Positions 18,963 through 26,961 of a DNA stretch of 64,000 nucleotides are shown piece after piece; positions within the stretch are counted from its first letter, which is position 1; each line of letters opens with the position of its first letter. Origin of the DNA: Staphylococcus intermedius NCTC 11048 (GTDB lineage Bacteria; Bacillota; Bacilli; Staphylococcales; Staphylococcaceae). The notes below the pieces were generated by a model. It searched no databases, was not told the DNA's origin, and saw nothing but the letters and a program-made list of their open reading frames with translations. The position numbers and the translations under genes were made by a program. The DNA lies in assembly GCF_002902385.1 (NCBI RefSeq), contig NZ_PPQH01000040.1, positions 177,848-241,847 on the forward strand, written 5' to 3'.

Positions 18963-19544
18963 ATGAAAACAATTGTTGTTTATGGTGGACAATTCAATCC
19001 GATTCATAGTGGACATGAAATGGTTGCAAGTGAAGTGAATGCAGCCATTCAACCAGATCATTTTTATTTTATGCCGAGTTTTATGTCACCATTGAAAAAA
19101 CATGATGCTTTAATTGAAGTTGAACATCGTATCAAAATGGTTGAAATGGTCATTGAAAATTTAGGTTTTGGGACACTACGTTTAGACGAAATTGAACGTA
19201 AAGGTCAAAGCTACACTTATGATACTTTGTTGAATATACATCATGAATCTCCTGATGCAAAGCTGTATTTTGTAATTGGGACGGATCAATATGAGCAACT
19301 GGATCGCTGGTATCAAATTGACGCATTGAAAACTTTCGTGACATTTGTTGTCGTGAATCGTGGTGATGTGATTCAAACCGATGATAATACGATCATATGT
19401 GTGAACATACCAGAGATGGCTATTAGTTCTACTGAAATTCGACAGAGAAGGTCTCAAGAGCAAACAATTCATATGTGGGTGCCACTGAACGTCGAGCACT
19501 ACATATTGAAGGAGGGGTTATATGGATCGAACATTCGCGATTGA
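18963..19544 (+). CDS. nadD: Nicotinate-nucleotide adenylyltransferase
   Basis: Converts nicotinate mononucleotide to deamido-NAD in NAD biosynthesis. 193 residues; the nucleotidyltransferase motif GGQFNPIHSGHE near 8-19 and ISSTEIRQR near 157 are visible. The 3' end overlaps yqeK by 23 bases, a coupling common to this pair. Confidence 0.94.
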   Translation: MKTIVVYGGQFNPIHSGHEMVASEVNAAIQPDHFYFMPSFMSPLKKHDALIEVEHRIKMVEMVIENLGFGTLRLDEIERKGQSYTYDTLLNIHHESPDAKLYFVIGTDQYEQLDRWYQIDALKTFVTFVVVNRGDVIQTDDNTIICVNIPEMAISSTEIRQRRSQEQTIHMWVPLNVEHYILKEGLYGSNIRD

Positions 19545-20106
19545 ACTCGTCGAACAAAAGCTACCCAAAAAGAGATTTGAACATTCTTTACGTGTAGCGG
19601 AAACGGCAGTCAAACTGGCAGAAATTTATGAGGGAGATAAGGAAAAAGCAGAACTTGCAGGGATATTACATGACTTTTGTAAATATGACGATTTAAGCTT
19701 TTTATACCAACAAGTGACACAATACGATCTCAACCACGATTTATTAAGTTATGGCTCGGAAATTTTGCACGGACCTGTATGTGCAGCAATCATGAAGCAT
19801 CATTATGGTGTCCAAGATGAAGAAATTTTATTGGCGATATATAATCATACGACAGGGCGTAAGCATATGACCAAAACTGAAAAATTGGTTTTTATTGCTG
19901 ACTATATTGAACCTGGTAGAAATACGCCAAAAGTGGAAGAAATTCGAGATATGGTATACAATGGCGGTGGGTTAGATAAAACAATTTATGAAATATCTAA
20001 AAGAACTGTCTTGTACCTCGTCAAAAAGGATGTCAGTGTATACCAAGCCACAATTGATTGTCTGAATTACTATAATTTTAATGACTCTAAAATAAAGGAT
20101 GATTAA
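19522..20106 (+). CDS. yqeK: HD domain hydrolase YqeK (bis-5'-nucleosyl tetraphosphatase, symmetrical)
   Basis: 194-residue HD-domain protein. The metal ligands are in HSLRVAE (about 20) and ILHDFCKYD near 49. YqeK homologues hydrolyse diadenosine tetraphosphate, an alarmone that accumulates under stress. Start ATG 19522 is behind GAAGGAGGGG, inside the nadD reading frame. Confidence 0.9.
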   Translation: MDRTFAIELVEQKLPKKRFEHSLRVAETAVKLAEIYEGDKEKAELAGILHDFCKYDDLSFLYQQVTQYDLNHDLLSYGSEILHGPVCAAIMKHHYGVQDEEILLAIYNHTTGRKHMTKTEKLVFIADYIEPGRNTPKVEEIRDMVYNGGGLDKTIYEISKRTVLYLVKKDVSVYQATIDCLNYYNFNDSKIKDD

Positions 20107-20463
20107 ATGAACGCAAAAGATTTATTAATGTTAACAGTTGAAGCAGCCGATGCAAAAAAAGCAGAAGAAATTATTTCGCTAAATATGAGCGGTGTTTCTG
20201 ATCTCACAGACTATTTTGTTGTATGTCATGGGAATAACGAAAGACAAGTTCAAGCAATTGCGCGTGCTGTTAAAGAAAGTGCTGAGTCACACCAAGTTGA
20301 AGTGAAACGTATGGAAGGCTTTAATGAGGCGCGTTGGATTCTTGTAGATTTAACTGACGTGGTCGTACATGTCTTCCACAAAGATGAACGTAGCTATTAT
20401 AACCTTGAAAAACTGTATCAAGATGTTGAAATGTTAGGCTATAAAGAGGTTATTAACGCATAA
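20107..20463 (+). CDS. rsfS: Ribosomal silencing factor RsfS
   Basis: 118-residue YbeB/Iojap family protein that binds L14 of the 50S subunit and blocks subunit joining under starvation. DLTDYFVVCHGNNERQVQAI near 33 is the family signature. Directly abuts yqeK and overlaps the methyltransferase by one base. Confidence 0.94.
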   Translation: MNAKDLLMLTVEAADAKKAEEIISLNMSGVSDLTDYFVVCHGNNERQVQAIARAVKESAESHQVEVKRMEGFNEARWILVDLTDVVVHVFHKDERSYYNLEKLYQDVEMLGYKEVINA

Positions 20464-21185
20464 TGCAATATGAAAATTTAAGTGCATTTTATGACCGGCT
20501 CACAGATGATCAACCCTATGAACTGTGGCTCGAGTTGATACAAGAAACTCTTCAACAACAAAAGGTTTCTCGTGTACTCGACATTGGTTGTGGCACAGGG
20601 ACGATGACACAGCATTTTACACAATTTGCTGATGAAGTCATGGGTATGGACTTAAGTGTTGAAATGTTAGCTTTAGCCAAGCAAAAATCAAGTGAAGTGC
20701 AATGGATTGAAGGAGATATGTCAGATTTTAACCTTCATGTCGACTTTGATTTAATTACAATTCTTTGTGATAGCTTGAACTATTTACCTGATGAAATGGC
20801 AGTGATGGCGACGTTTGAACACGTGTACCAACATTTGAATTCAGACGGCTATTTGATTTTTGATGTTCATACAACGCATAAAATGACACATCAGTTTAAC
20901 GGACAAGTTTATCTTGATGACCGAGAAGATTTAACGTTAGTATGGCAAACTGAGCCTGCTGAAGCACCATACAGTGTTTGGCATGATTTAACATTCTTTA
21001 TATTAAACGAAGCACAAACTTACGTCAGACAAGACGAATCACAATATCAGCGTACTTTCGAAAAAAATCAGTATATTGATATGTTGAAACAAGTTGGATT
21101 TACGCAAATCGACACATTTTATGATTTTAATCGAGATATACAAGATCCAGAAAGTGACCGCTTATTCTTTATTGTGAAAAAATAA
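20463..21185 (+). CDS. Class I SAM-dependent methyltransferase (YqeM-like)
   Basis: 240 residues with a SAM-binding motif DIGCGTGTMTQ near 40 and LDLS-like acidic loop MDLSVEML near 63. Equivalent in position to yqeM of B. subtilis, directly after rsfS. Substrate unknown. No membrane segment. It is the last gene of the yqeG operon; a hairpin follows. Confidence 0.88.
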   Translation: MQYENLSAFYDRLTDDQPYELWLELIQETLQQQKVSRVLDIGCGTGTMTQHFTQFADEVMGMDLSVEMLALAKQKSSEVQWIEGDMSDFNLHVDFDLITILCDSLNYLPDEMAVMATFEHVYQHLNSDGYLIFDVHTTHKMTHQFNGQVYLDDREDLTLVWQTEPAEAPYSVWHDLTFFILNEAQTYVRQDESQYQRTFEKNQYIDMLKQVGFTQIDTFYDFNRDIQDPESDRLFFIVKK

Positions 21186-21192
21186 CAAGTAA

Positions 21193-21238
21193 AAAACCTC
21201 CTTCATACGTGTAATCCGTATGATAGGAGGTTTTATTT
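21193..21238 (+). terminator. Terminator-like hairpin that contains the comEA ribosome binding site
   Basis: AAAACCTCC (21193-21201) pairs with GGAGGTTTT (21226-21234); an inner CATACG/CGTATG stem extends it, followed by ATTTAT. The GGAGG of the 3' arm is also the only Shine-Dalgarno sequence for comEA (ATG 21239). Confidence 0.75.
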
Positions 21239-21898
21239 ATGTTTTCTGTAGATCAATTCATCGCTATACTTAAACAGTACAAAATCCAAACAGCAGCCAT
21301 CATTGCTTTTATTCTAGTTATTGGAGGATGGTTCATCTTTCAATCAGGTAAAGAAGATACGTCTAAGGATGCTCTAGCGATGCAACAAGCACATCGGATT
21401 GAAATGCATCAAGAAAAATCAACAAGTAAGGATAAAAAAGACCAAAGTACTCAAAAAATTATTGTTGATATTAAAGGGGCAGTGAAAAAACCGGATACGT
21501 ATGAAATGCAGGGAGATGATCGGATGAAACAGTTGTTAGATAAGGCAGAACCATTAAAAACTGCTGATTTAAGTCATGTCAATTTAGCAGAAAAGTTAAC
21601 CGATCAAAAAATGGTTTACATCCCGAGTCAAGGGGAAGTATCACCTTCTAACGCGCATCATTCAGTGCAACAAGATCATTCATCAACGCCGTCTGCAACA
21701 CAGAATATCACGGTCAATTTAAATACAGCAGACGAAAAAGAACTGACACAAATTCCGGGCATAGGTCCATCAAAAGCACAAACTATTATTAAACATCGTG
21801 AAGAAAACGGACCATTTCAAAGTATTGAAAATTTGAAAGATGTTAAAGGCATCGGAGAAAAATCATTTGAAAAACTAAAGGATTATTTAACTGTTTAA
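21239..21898 (+). CDS. comEA: Competence DNA receptor ComEA
   Basis: 219-residue membrane-anchored DNA-binding protein of the DNA uptake machinery. One transmembrane helix at about 18-35, a charged linker, an SLBB-like segment near 75-130, and a C-terminal helix-hairpin-helix pair (TQIPGIGPSKAQTI, KDVKGIGEKSF) that binds DNA. The start codon is placed by GGAGG at 21226-21230, which lies in a hairpin arm. First of the comE genes. Confidence 0.92.
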   Translation: MFSVDQFIAILKQYKIQTAAIIAFILVIGGWFIFQSGKEDTSKDALAMQQAHRIEMHQEKSTSKDKKDQSTQKIIVDIKGAVKKPDTYEMQGDDRMKQLLDKAEPLKTADLSHVNLAEKLTDQKMVYIPSQGEVSPSNAHHSVQQDHSSTPSATQNITVNLNTADEKELTQIPGIGPSKAQTIIKHREENGPFQSIENLKDVKGIGEKSFEKLKDYLTV

Positions 21899-21983
21899 GA
21901 CTGATTAGGGTGCTACTAGTCGAAGTGAATCGAATCCTATATAATAGGGGTAAAATGAACAATGTTACGAGGTGACAAAAAAC

Positions 21984-22445
21984 ATGAAACGTATTCAATG
22001 GCATGATTACTTTATGGCGCAGTCTCATTTATTAGCATTGAGATCCACTTGTACACGTCTTTCTGTGGGTGCAACAATTACGAAAGATAATCGAATTATT
22101 GCAGGTGGTTATAACGGGTCAGTTTCAGGTGAAGTCCATTGTATTGATGAAGGATGTTTAATGGAGGATGGACATTGTATTAGAACGATACACGCTGAAA
22201 TGAATGCGTTACTACAATGTGCTAAACAGGGTGTTTCTACTGAAAATGCAACGATTTATGTGACGCATTTTCCTTGTCTAAACTGTACAAAATCCATTAT
22301 TCAAGCGGGTATTAAAACCATTTACTATGCTGAGGATTACCATAACCATGACTATGCAATTAAATTGTTAAATCGAGCTGGTGTGCATTATGAAAAAATT
22401 AGTTTTAATCCTCAACACATTGCGGAATATTTATTAAAAGCATAA
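21984..22445 (+). CDS. comEB: dCMP deaminase family protein ComEB
   Basis: 153-residue cytidine/deoxycytidylate deaminase. Zinc ligands are in HAEMNAL near 71 and PCLNC near 99. It deaminates dCMP to dUMP; its role in competence is not established, although it is conserved between comEA and comEC. ATG 21984 is preferred over GTG 21972 because the GAGGTG ribosome site overlaps the latter. comEC starts on its stop codon. Confidence 0.92.
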   Translation: MKRIQWHDYFMAQSHLLALRSTCTRLSVGATITKDNRIIAGGYNGSVSGEVHCIDEGCLMEDGHCIRTIHAEMNALLQCAKQGVSTENATIYVTHFPCLNCTKSIIQAGIKTIYYAEDYHNHDYAIKLLNRAGVHYEKISFNPQHIAEYLLKA

Positions 22446-24673
22446 TGACTTATTTGTTACTTACATATGTAATTGGACACATTGCATATCATCATATATT
22501 AACTGCATGCTTCATTTATAGTGCGATTGCATGCAGTTTATGTATAAAAAGAAAGTCATGGTTATTCATTGTTTCGACCTTAATTATGGTGCTCATAGGT
22601 TATACAGTCGAGACGATACAACAACGTCATGAAAGCACCGTTTCTACAGTAACAATGCAATCATCCCCCAAAACGATAAGCGTCCATTTGACCACGTTGC
22701 CTATTGTAACAGATCCTCTTTTATCCGTTCAGGCAACGTTGAATCAAGAAACCATATTAATAAAAGGACGTATAGAGCCACAACAATTTATCCCTAATGC
22801 ACATTTTTTTCTGACTCATCAATGTCCATTGACAGGTACATTTCAACCGCCACTATATCGTCATCAATCTCCACGCTTTATGGTTAAAAAAATTGAATTT
22901 GATCAATGTTATGTTGTGCAACCTACGCTAAAACAACGTATTGCGTATTTAAGGAATGTTGTCACTGAGCGGTTGTTAAAATCTCCACTTTTTGGAAAAG
23001 GAGAAATGATAGCGATCGCAACAGGCAACTCGAATTATTTAGATGCGAAAATGAAATCATTAGCGCAACAACTTGGTATTTCTCACTTATTTGCAGTAAG
23101 TGGGACTCATGTGAGTATACTCATTTTTCTTTTTTATGCGATAGGCAAACGCCTTCCGTTACCATTGTTTGTCACCGAGGTGGGACTGATTCTCTTTTTA
23201 CCTATGTTCTTAATTTTTGTAGGTGCGAGTCCAAGTGCAACACGTGCTGTTGTGATGACGTTGATCTTACTTGTTGTTTCAAAGTATTGTCGAATGACTT
23301 CACTTCAATCACTTCTACTCGTTTATATCGGTATGAGTTTTTTGAATGCAGACTATCATTATCATTTAGGTTTTTTATATTCATTTTTAATTTCTGGTAT
23401 ATTGATTTTGATGAAAGACATTTTTAGGCAGCGACCTTATTATCAATCACTCTTTTTAGGTTCTTATATTGCTGTTATCGCATCCATTCCTTTAAATTAT
23501 GTACAACTCAATGAGATTCAATGGCAAGGTTTAATCTCGAACCTATGCTTCATTCCTCTCTACAGTATCATCGTCATCCCACTTTCATTTGCAGTTGCCA
23601 TCACTGCAATCATTGCACCAAACACCTTAACTGTATTCACGCATATCACACAAATTATATTTGATTTACAATCTTTTTTATTAAAACGGCTTACGGTATT
23701 AGAAAAATTCACGTTACCGATTCCCGATTTTGGAGAATTTGGGTTCCTTTGTTGTACGATAGTAACATTTTTACTACTTTATTTACTTTCTCGTAGGCGA
23801 TACTTCCTCTCTATATGTCTGGTTTGTTGCTTGTGTATACTGCTTTGGCAACTTCATCCACGTTATAGCAACCAGATGACAATGATTGATGTAGGTCAAG
23901 GTGACGCTATACTATTTCAAAGTCAAACAGGTGAAACACTGATGATAGATACAGGTGGTGCATACGAAAATCATCAATTCTATCAATCGAATGTAAATAT
24001 TGCAAAGAGAAATATATATCCACTATTTAAGAAGATGGGTATACGACGAATCGATTACCTTATCATTACGCATGCACATCAAGATCATATGGGTGAAATT
24101 GAACACTTATCGCAATATGTATCTATTAAACGTGTGGTTATCAATCCGTCGCACTTTGATGAAGCAAAGTTTCAAAAGGTGCAGCATGTGATTGAAAGAG
24201 AGCACGCCCAACTGTATTCATATCAGGACATCTCTCGCATTAAATTAGGTGATTTTCAATTTCAATTTTACAACACAGATATTCCTGAAAGTGATGATCC
24301 TAATGAACATTCAATTGTGACATTAGCTACTATTCATGATAAGCATATTTTATTGATGGGAGACGCTACAACAAAAAATGAAGATGCGTTATTAAAACAA
24401 TATATGCTACCACACATTCAGATTTTAAAAGTAGGCCATCATGGAAGCCAAACAAGTTCTTCTAAAACCTTTCTTAACCTCATTCAACCTGAGATCGCAC
24501 TCGTTTCTGCGGGTAAGCATAATATGTATCATTTACCGCATCCTTCAACAATACAAAAATTACATGACATTGGTGCACAAATATACAATACTGCTGATAA
24601 TCATCATATTCATGTCATGTTTGACCCCTCTAATCCTACAGGTTATTCGTTGCGAAATGAACCGTTGAAATGA
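22445..24673 (+). CDS. comEC: DNA internalization protein ComEC/Rec2
   Basis: Polytopic membrane channel for single-stranded DNA uptake, 742 residues. An N-terminal domain after two membrane segments, a competence domain with many helices (about 230-470; LFAVSGTHVSIL near 218), and a C-terminal metallo-beta-lactamase-like domain with HAHQDHMGE near 542 and VGHHGS near 664. The gene appears intact. Start overlaps the comEB stop by one base and lacks a strong ribosome site, suggesting coupling. Confidence 0.94.
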   Translation: MTYLLLTYVIGHIAYHHILTACFIYSAIACSLCIKRKSWLFIVSTLIMVLIGYTVETIQQRHESTVSTVTMQSSPKTISVHLTTLPIVTDPLLSVQATLNQETILIKGRIEPQQFIPNAHFFLTHQCPLTGTFQPPLYRHQSPRFMVKKIEFDQCYVVQPTLKQRIAYLRNVVTERLLKSPLFGKGEMIAIATGNSNYLDAKMKSLAQQLGISHLFAVSGTHVSILIFLFYAIGKRLPLPLFVTEVGLILFLPMFLIFVGASPSATRAVVMTLILLVVSKYCRMTSLQSLLLVYIGMSFLNADYHYHLGFLYSFLISGILILMKDIFRQRPYYQSLFLGSYIAVIASIPLNYVQLNEIQWQGLISNLCFIPLYSIIVIPLSFAVAITAIIAPNTLTVFTHITQIIFDLQSFLLKRLTVLEKFTLPIPDFGEFGFLCCTIVTFLLLYLLSRRRYFLSICLVCCLCILLWQLHPRYSNQMTMIDVGQGDAILFQSQTGETLMIDTGGAYENHQFYQSNVNIAKRNIYPLFKKMGIRRIDYLIITHAHQDHMGEIEHLSQYVSIKRVVINPSHFDEAKFQKVQHVIEREHAQLYSYQDISRIKLGDFQFQFYNTDIPESDDPNEHSIVTLATIHDKHILLMGDATTKNEDALLKQYMLPHIQILKVGHHGSQTSSSKTFLNLIQPEIALVSAGKHNMYHLPHPSTIQKLHDIGAQIYNTADNHHIHVMFDPSNPTGYSLRNEPLK

Positions 24674-24696
24674 TAATGAAGTCAGCTCATTATTCA

Positions 24697-24705
24697 TGTT
24701 ATAAT
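24697..24705 (+). promoter_or_regulatory. Extended -10 promoter before holA
   Basis: TGTTATAAT, 35 bases before the holA start codon, in a short gap after comEC. Confidence 0.45.
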
Positions 24706-24740
24706 ACAGCTAAAGCAATGAGATAGAGAGGAATCACATC

Positions 24741-25715
24741 ATGTCAAATATTCATGTCATTCACGGTGAAGTCCCAGAATTAATTGAGCGTGAAACAGAG
24801 CAACTTACTAAAAAGTATTTGGGCAATGAACCTAAAGATGACTTTAATTATGTTAAATATAACTTATATGAAACGACCTTAAACACAATTATAGAAGAGG
24901 CAATGACATTACCATTTTTTTCTGATAAAAAGATTGTCGTTGTACAAAATAGCTATATTTTTACAGGTGAAAAGCCACCTAAAGAAGCACAGGCAAACAC
25001 AGACAGCTTGTTAGAATTTATTGAAAAATATGATGGCGCTTCTTTGATTATCTTTCAAGCTCAAGCAGCAAAGTTAGACGAAAGAAAAAAGGTTGTAAAA
25101 GCATTAAAAAAAGTGGCAAACATTAAGAAAATTGAACAAATGACTGAGCAAGAAATGCAAAAATGGATTCATCAGTATTTGAATCAGTCATTTAAAGAAA
25201 TTAAACAAGATGCCTTAGAAGCGCTCATTCAGTTAACAGGTATACAATATCGCATGATTAAACAAGAATTAGACAAGTTGTTATTATTTGTTGGTGAGCG
25301 TCCGACTATAAATAAAGACGATGTTCAGACAATTGTAAATAGGAGTTTGGAGCAAAACGTTTTTTTATTGACGGATTATATTCAAAAAGGGCAAAAGGCA
25401 CAAGCGATTTCACTTGTTAAAGATTTAATACAATTAAAAGAAGAGCCGATTAAATTGTTAGCGCTAATTACGAGTAACTACCGTCTTTATTATCAAAGTA
25501 AAATTCTCAATCAAAAAGGGTACTCTGGCCAACAAATCGCAAAGACGGTAGGTGTGCATCCTTATCGTGTAAAGCTTGCATTGAATCAAGCAAGAAAATA
25601 TGATCTAGAGACGTTATTAACGATTATGGATGTTTGTGCAGAAACAGATTACCAATTAAAATCCTCTTATATGGATAAGGTGCTCATTTTAGAACTGTTT
25701 ATTATGAAGTTGTAA
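24741..25715 (+). CDS. holA: DNA polymerase III subunit delta
   Basis: Clamp-loader subunit that opens the sliding clamp, 324 residues. N-terminal AAA-like domain beginning MSNIHVIHGEVPEL, central LPFFSDKKIVVVQN, and a C-terminal collar domain with SLEQNVFLLTDYIQKG near 203. Follows comEC as in other Bacillales (YqeN). Promoter at 24697-24705. Confidence 0.93.
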   Translation: MSNIHVIHGEVPELIERETEQLTKKYLGNEPKDDFNYVKYNLYETTLNTIIEEAMTLPFFSDKKIVVVQNSYIFTGEKPPKEAQANTDSLLEFIEKYDGASLIIFQAQAAKLDERKKVVKALKKVANIKKIEQMTEQEMQKWIHQYLNQSFKEIKQDALEALIQLTGIQYRMIKQELDKLLLFVGERPTINKDDVQTIVNRSLEQNVFLLTDYIQKGQKAQAISLVKDLIQLKEEPIKLLALITSNYRLYYQSKILNQKGYSGQQIAKTVGVHPYRVKLALNQARKYDLETLLTIMDVCAETDYQLKSSYMDKVLILELFIMKL

Positions 25716-25873
25716 ATGATGGCTACCACAAATTTGATGATAAAAATGTGATGCTGAAGGAGCCGGGACATTAAGTTATCCCATCCCAATTTATTGCGGT
25801 GCTATGTCCACTGTTGATGATCATAAAGATGAAATAAGGGAGACTTGTACTTAAAAAGTTGATAGTATGGATA

Positions 25874-26270
25874 GTTTTCATTTCAGAAACTTGCTCGTCG
25901 ATTTCTGCATCTGGAGTAGGATTGCCCGAAGGCTGAGACTCCTGAGGGATAAAATAAACATCTAATTATGATTACTGCTGTTTAATAGTGGCTACTGTTT
26001 AACGCAGTAGCTGTCTGACTTCTCAATGCACATGCTTTTGAGAAGTCTAGCCAGCCTTGCGGGGGCAGTACGACGAAATCTTTGTTACACATAAGATTTC
26101 TGTACTACTCCCAAAATCCAATTCGGCTTCTATCTTATGTATGTTTAGATCAAGCCGAATTTAGTTGAAAGGTCAACCCCTGGGAACGCGAAGCCATATG
26201 GGTAATCAAAAATACAATTCATAGCAGAAGGGCAAGTTAAACCAAATATTGCATCAATACCATCAAAAAT
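25874..26270. repeat. Intergenic repeat, long copy (A)
   Basis: Both ends match the copy at 53679-53840: GTTTTCATTTCA-n-AAACTTGC at the left, and GCGAAGCC...ACAATTCATAGC...AAGGGCAAGTTAAA and a TCAA-rich tail at the right. Between the two shared ends this copy carries about 290 bases, mostly hairpins; the other copy has about 50. Confidence 0.7.
25991..26161. repeat. Array of four consecutive hairpins
   Basis: Perfect 7-bp stem GCTACTG/CAGTAGC (25991-26011); perfect 10-bp stem GACTTCTCAA/TTGAGAAGTC (26017-26047); interrupted stem AGTAC..GAAATCTT/AAGATTTC.GTACT (26067-26106), extended by G/C runs; perfect 10-bp stem AATTCGGCTT/AAGCCGAATT (26120-26161). Confidence 0.85.
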
Positions 26271-26350
26271 TTTTATGTCCCAGTCCTACGCTAATAGGAT
26301 ATGCAAGTGCCTCTTATATTGTCGCGTGGGGGAGCCGGTTTAAAACAAAT

Positions 26351-26388
26351 AAAAAAGAGCTATACCTCAATGGGCACAGCTCTTTTTC
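26351..26388 (-). terminator. Terminator after rpsT
   Basis: AAAGAGCT pairs with AGCTCTTT; A- and T-runs on both sides make it potentially bidirectional. It ends one base from the rpsT stop codon, so it mainly serves the reverse-strand gene. Confidence 0.85.
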
Positions 26389-26389
26389 A

Positions 26390-26638
26390 TTATTTTGCTG
26401 ACATTAATTTTGATTTCATTCTATCAGCTTTGTTAGAATGAATTAAATTCTTTTGAGCAGCTTTATCAATACGTTTCACTGCTTTGCTTACTAATTCTTG
26501 TTTATTATCAGCATTAGTTTCAATTGCTTTTTTCGCGCTTTTCACTGCAGAACGCATGTCATTTTTTTGTGAAATGTTTTTGCTTTCTGCTGTATGAGTT
26601 GTTCTCACACGTTTAATTGCAGATTTGATATTTGGCAT
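26390..26638 (-). CDS. rpsT: 30S ribosomal protein S20
   Basis: 82-residue basic protein binding the 5' domain of 16S rRNA. Begins MPNIKSAIKRV; NLIHSNKADRMKSKL near the C-terminus is typical. The frame extends three codons upstream, but ATG at 26638 has correct spacing from AGGAGG. Single gene on the reverse strand, divergent from lepA, as in other Bacillales. Confidence 0.95.
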   Translation of the reverse strand: MPNIKSAIKRVRTTHTAESKNISQKNDMRSAVKSAKKAIETNADNKQELVSKAVKRIDKAAQKNLIHSNKADRMKSKLMSAK

Positions 26639-26695
26639 GAAAGACACCTCCTATAATCGTCTTCGTATCAAAATAATTTGATTACAACAAGATTC

Positions 26696-26724
26696 ATTCT
26701 ATCAAAACTCTATTCATTGTGCAA
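26696..26724 (-). promoter_or_regulatory. Promoter of rpsT
   Basis: Reading the reverse strand, TTGCAC and TAGAAT with 17 bases between, about 50 bases before the rpsT start. Confidence 0.65.
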
Positions 26725-26840
26725 TAATTAATTGAACCGTAGAATTATTTTTTTCGGCGTGATGAAGCAATGTGTTAATATTAGCTCGTTGACGGAAGAT
26801 TGAAATTAACAAAAAATGAATTCTACATAAAGCATGGTAC

Positions 26841-26869
26841 TGACGCATTTCACCTATTGTTATGCGTCA
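26841..26869. repeat. Perfect inverted repeat upstream of lepA promoter
   Basis: TGACGCAT and ATGCGTCA, 8-bp arms with a 13-base loop, ending 9 bases before the lepA -35 box. Could be an operator or a structural remnant. Confidence 0.6.
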
Positions 26870-26877
26870 TCATAGAG

Positions 26878-26906
26878 TTGCAATTAACGCTTAAAAACGT
26901 TATTAT
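26878..26906 (+). promoter_or_regulatory. Promoter of lepA
   Basis: TTGCAA and TATTAT separated by exactly 17 bases; about 50 bases of leader before the lepA start. Confidence 0.65.
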
Positions 26907-26961
26907 AGCAAAGATGTAATCGTTAATTTACGGGTAAACTTATGAAAGTGAGTATGATGAT

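Larger units (their letters stand above)
25716..26389 (+). other. Non-coding region between holA and rpsT holding an intergenic repeat
   Basis: 674 bases with no supported gene. Contents: an imperfect GGGACA...TCCCATCCC hairpin (25765-25787), a segment shared with the region after nif3, a row of four perfect or near-perfect stem-loops (25991-26161), a second shared segment, and the rpsT terminator (26351-26388). Short open frames here are broken by stops and lack ribosome sites. Confidence 0.75.
26639..26961. other. Divergent promoter region between rpsT and lepA
   Basis: 323 bases without a gene. It holds a reverse promoter for rpsT (26696-26724), a perfect inverted repeat (26841-26869) and a forward promoter for lepA (26878-26906). 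Confidence 0.75.
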
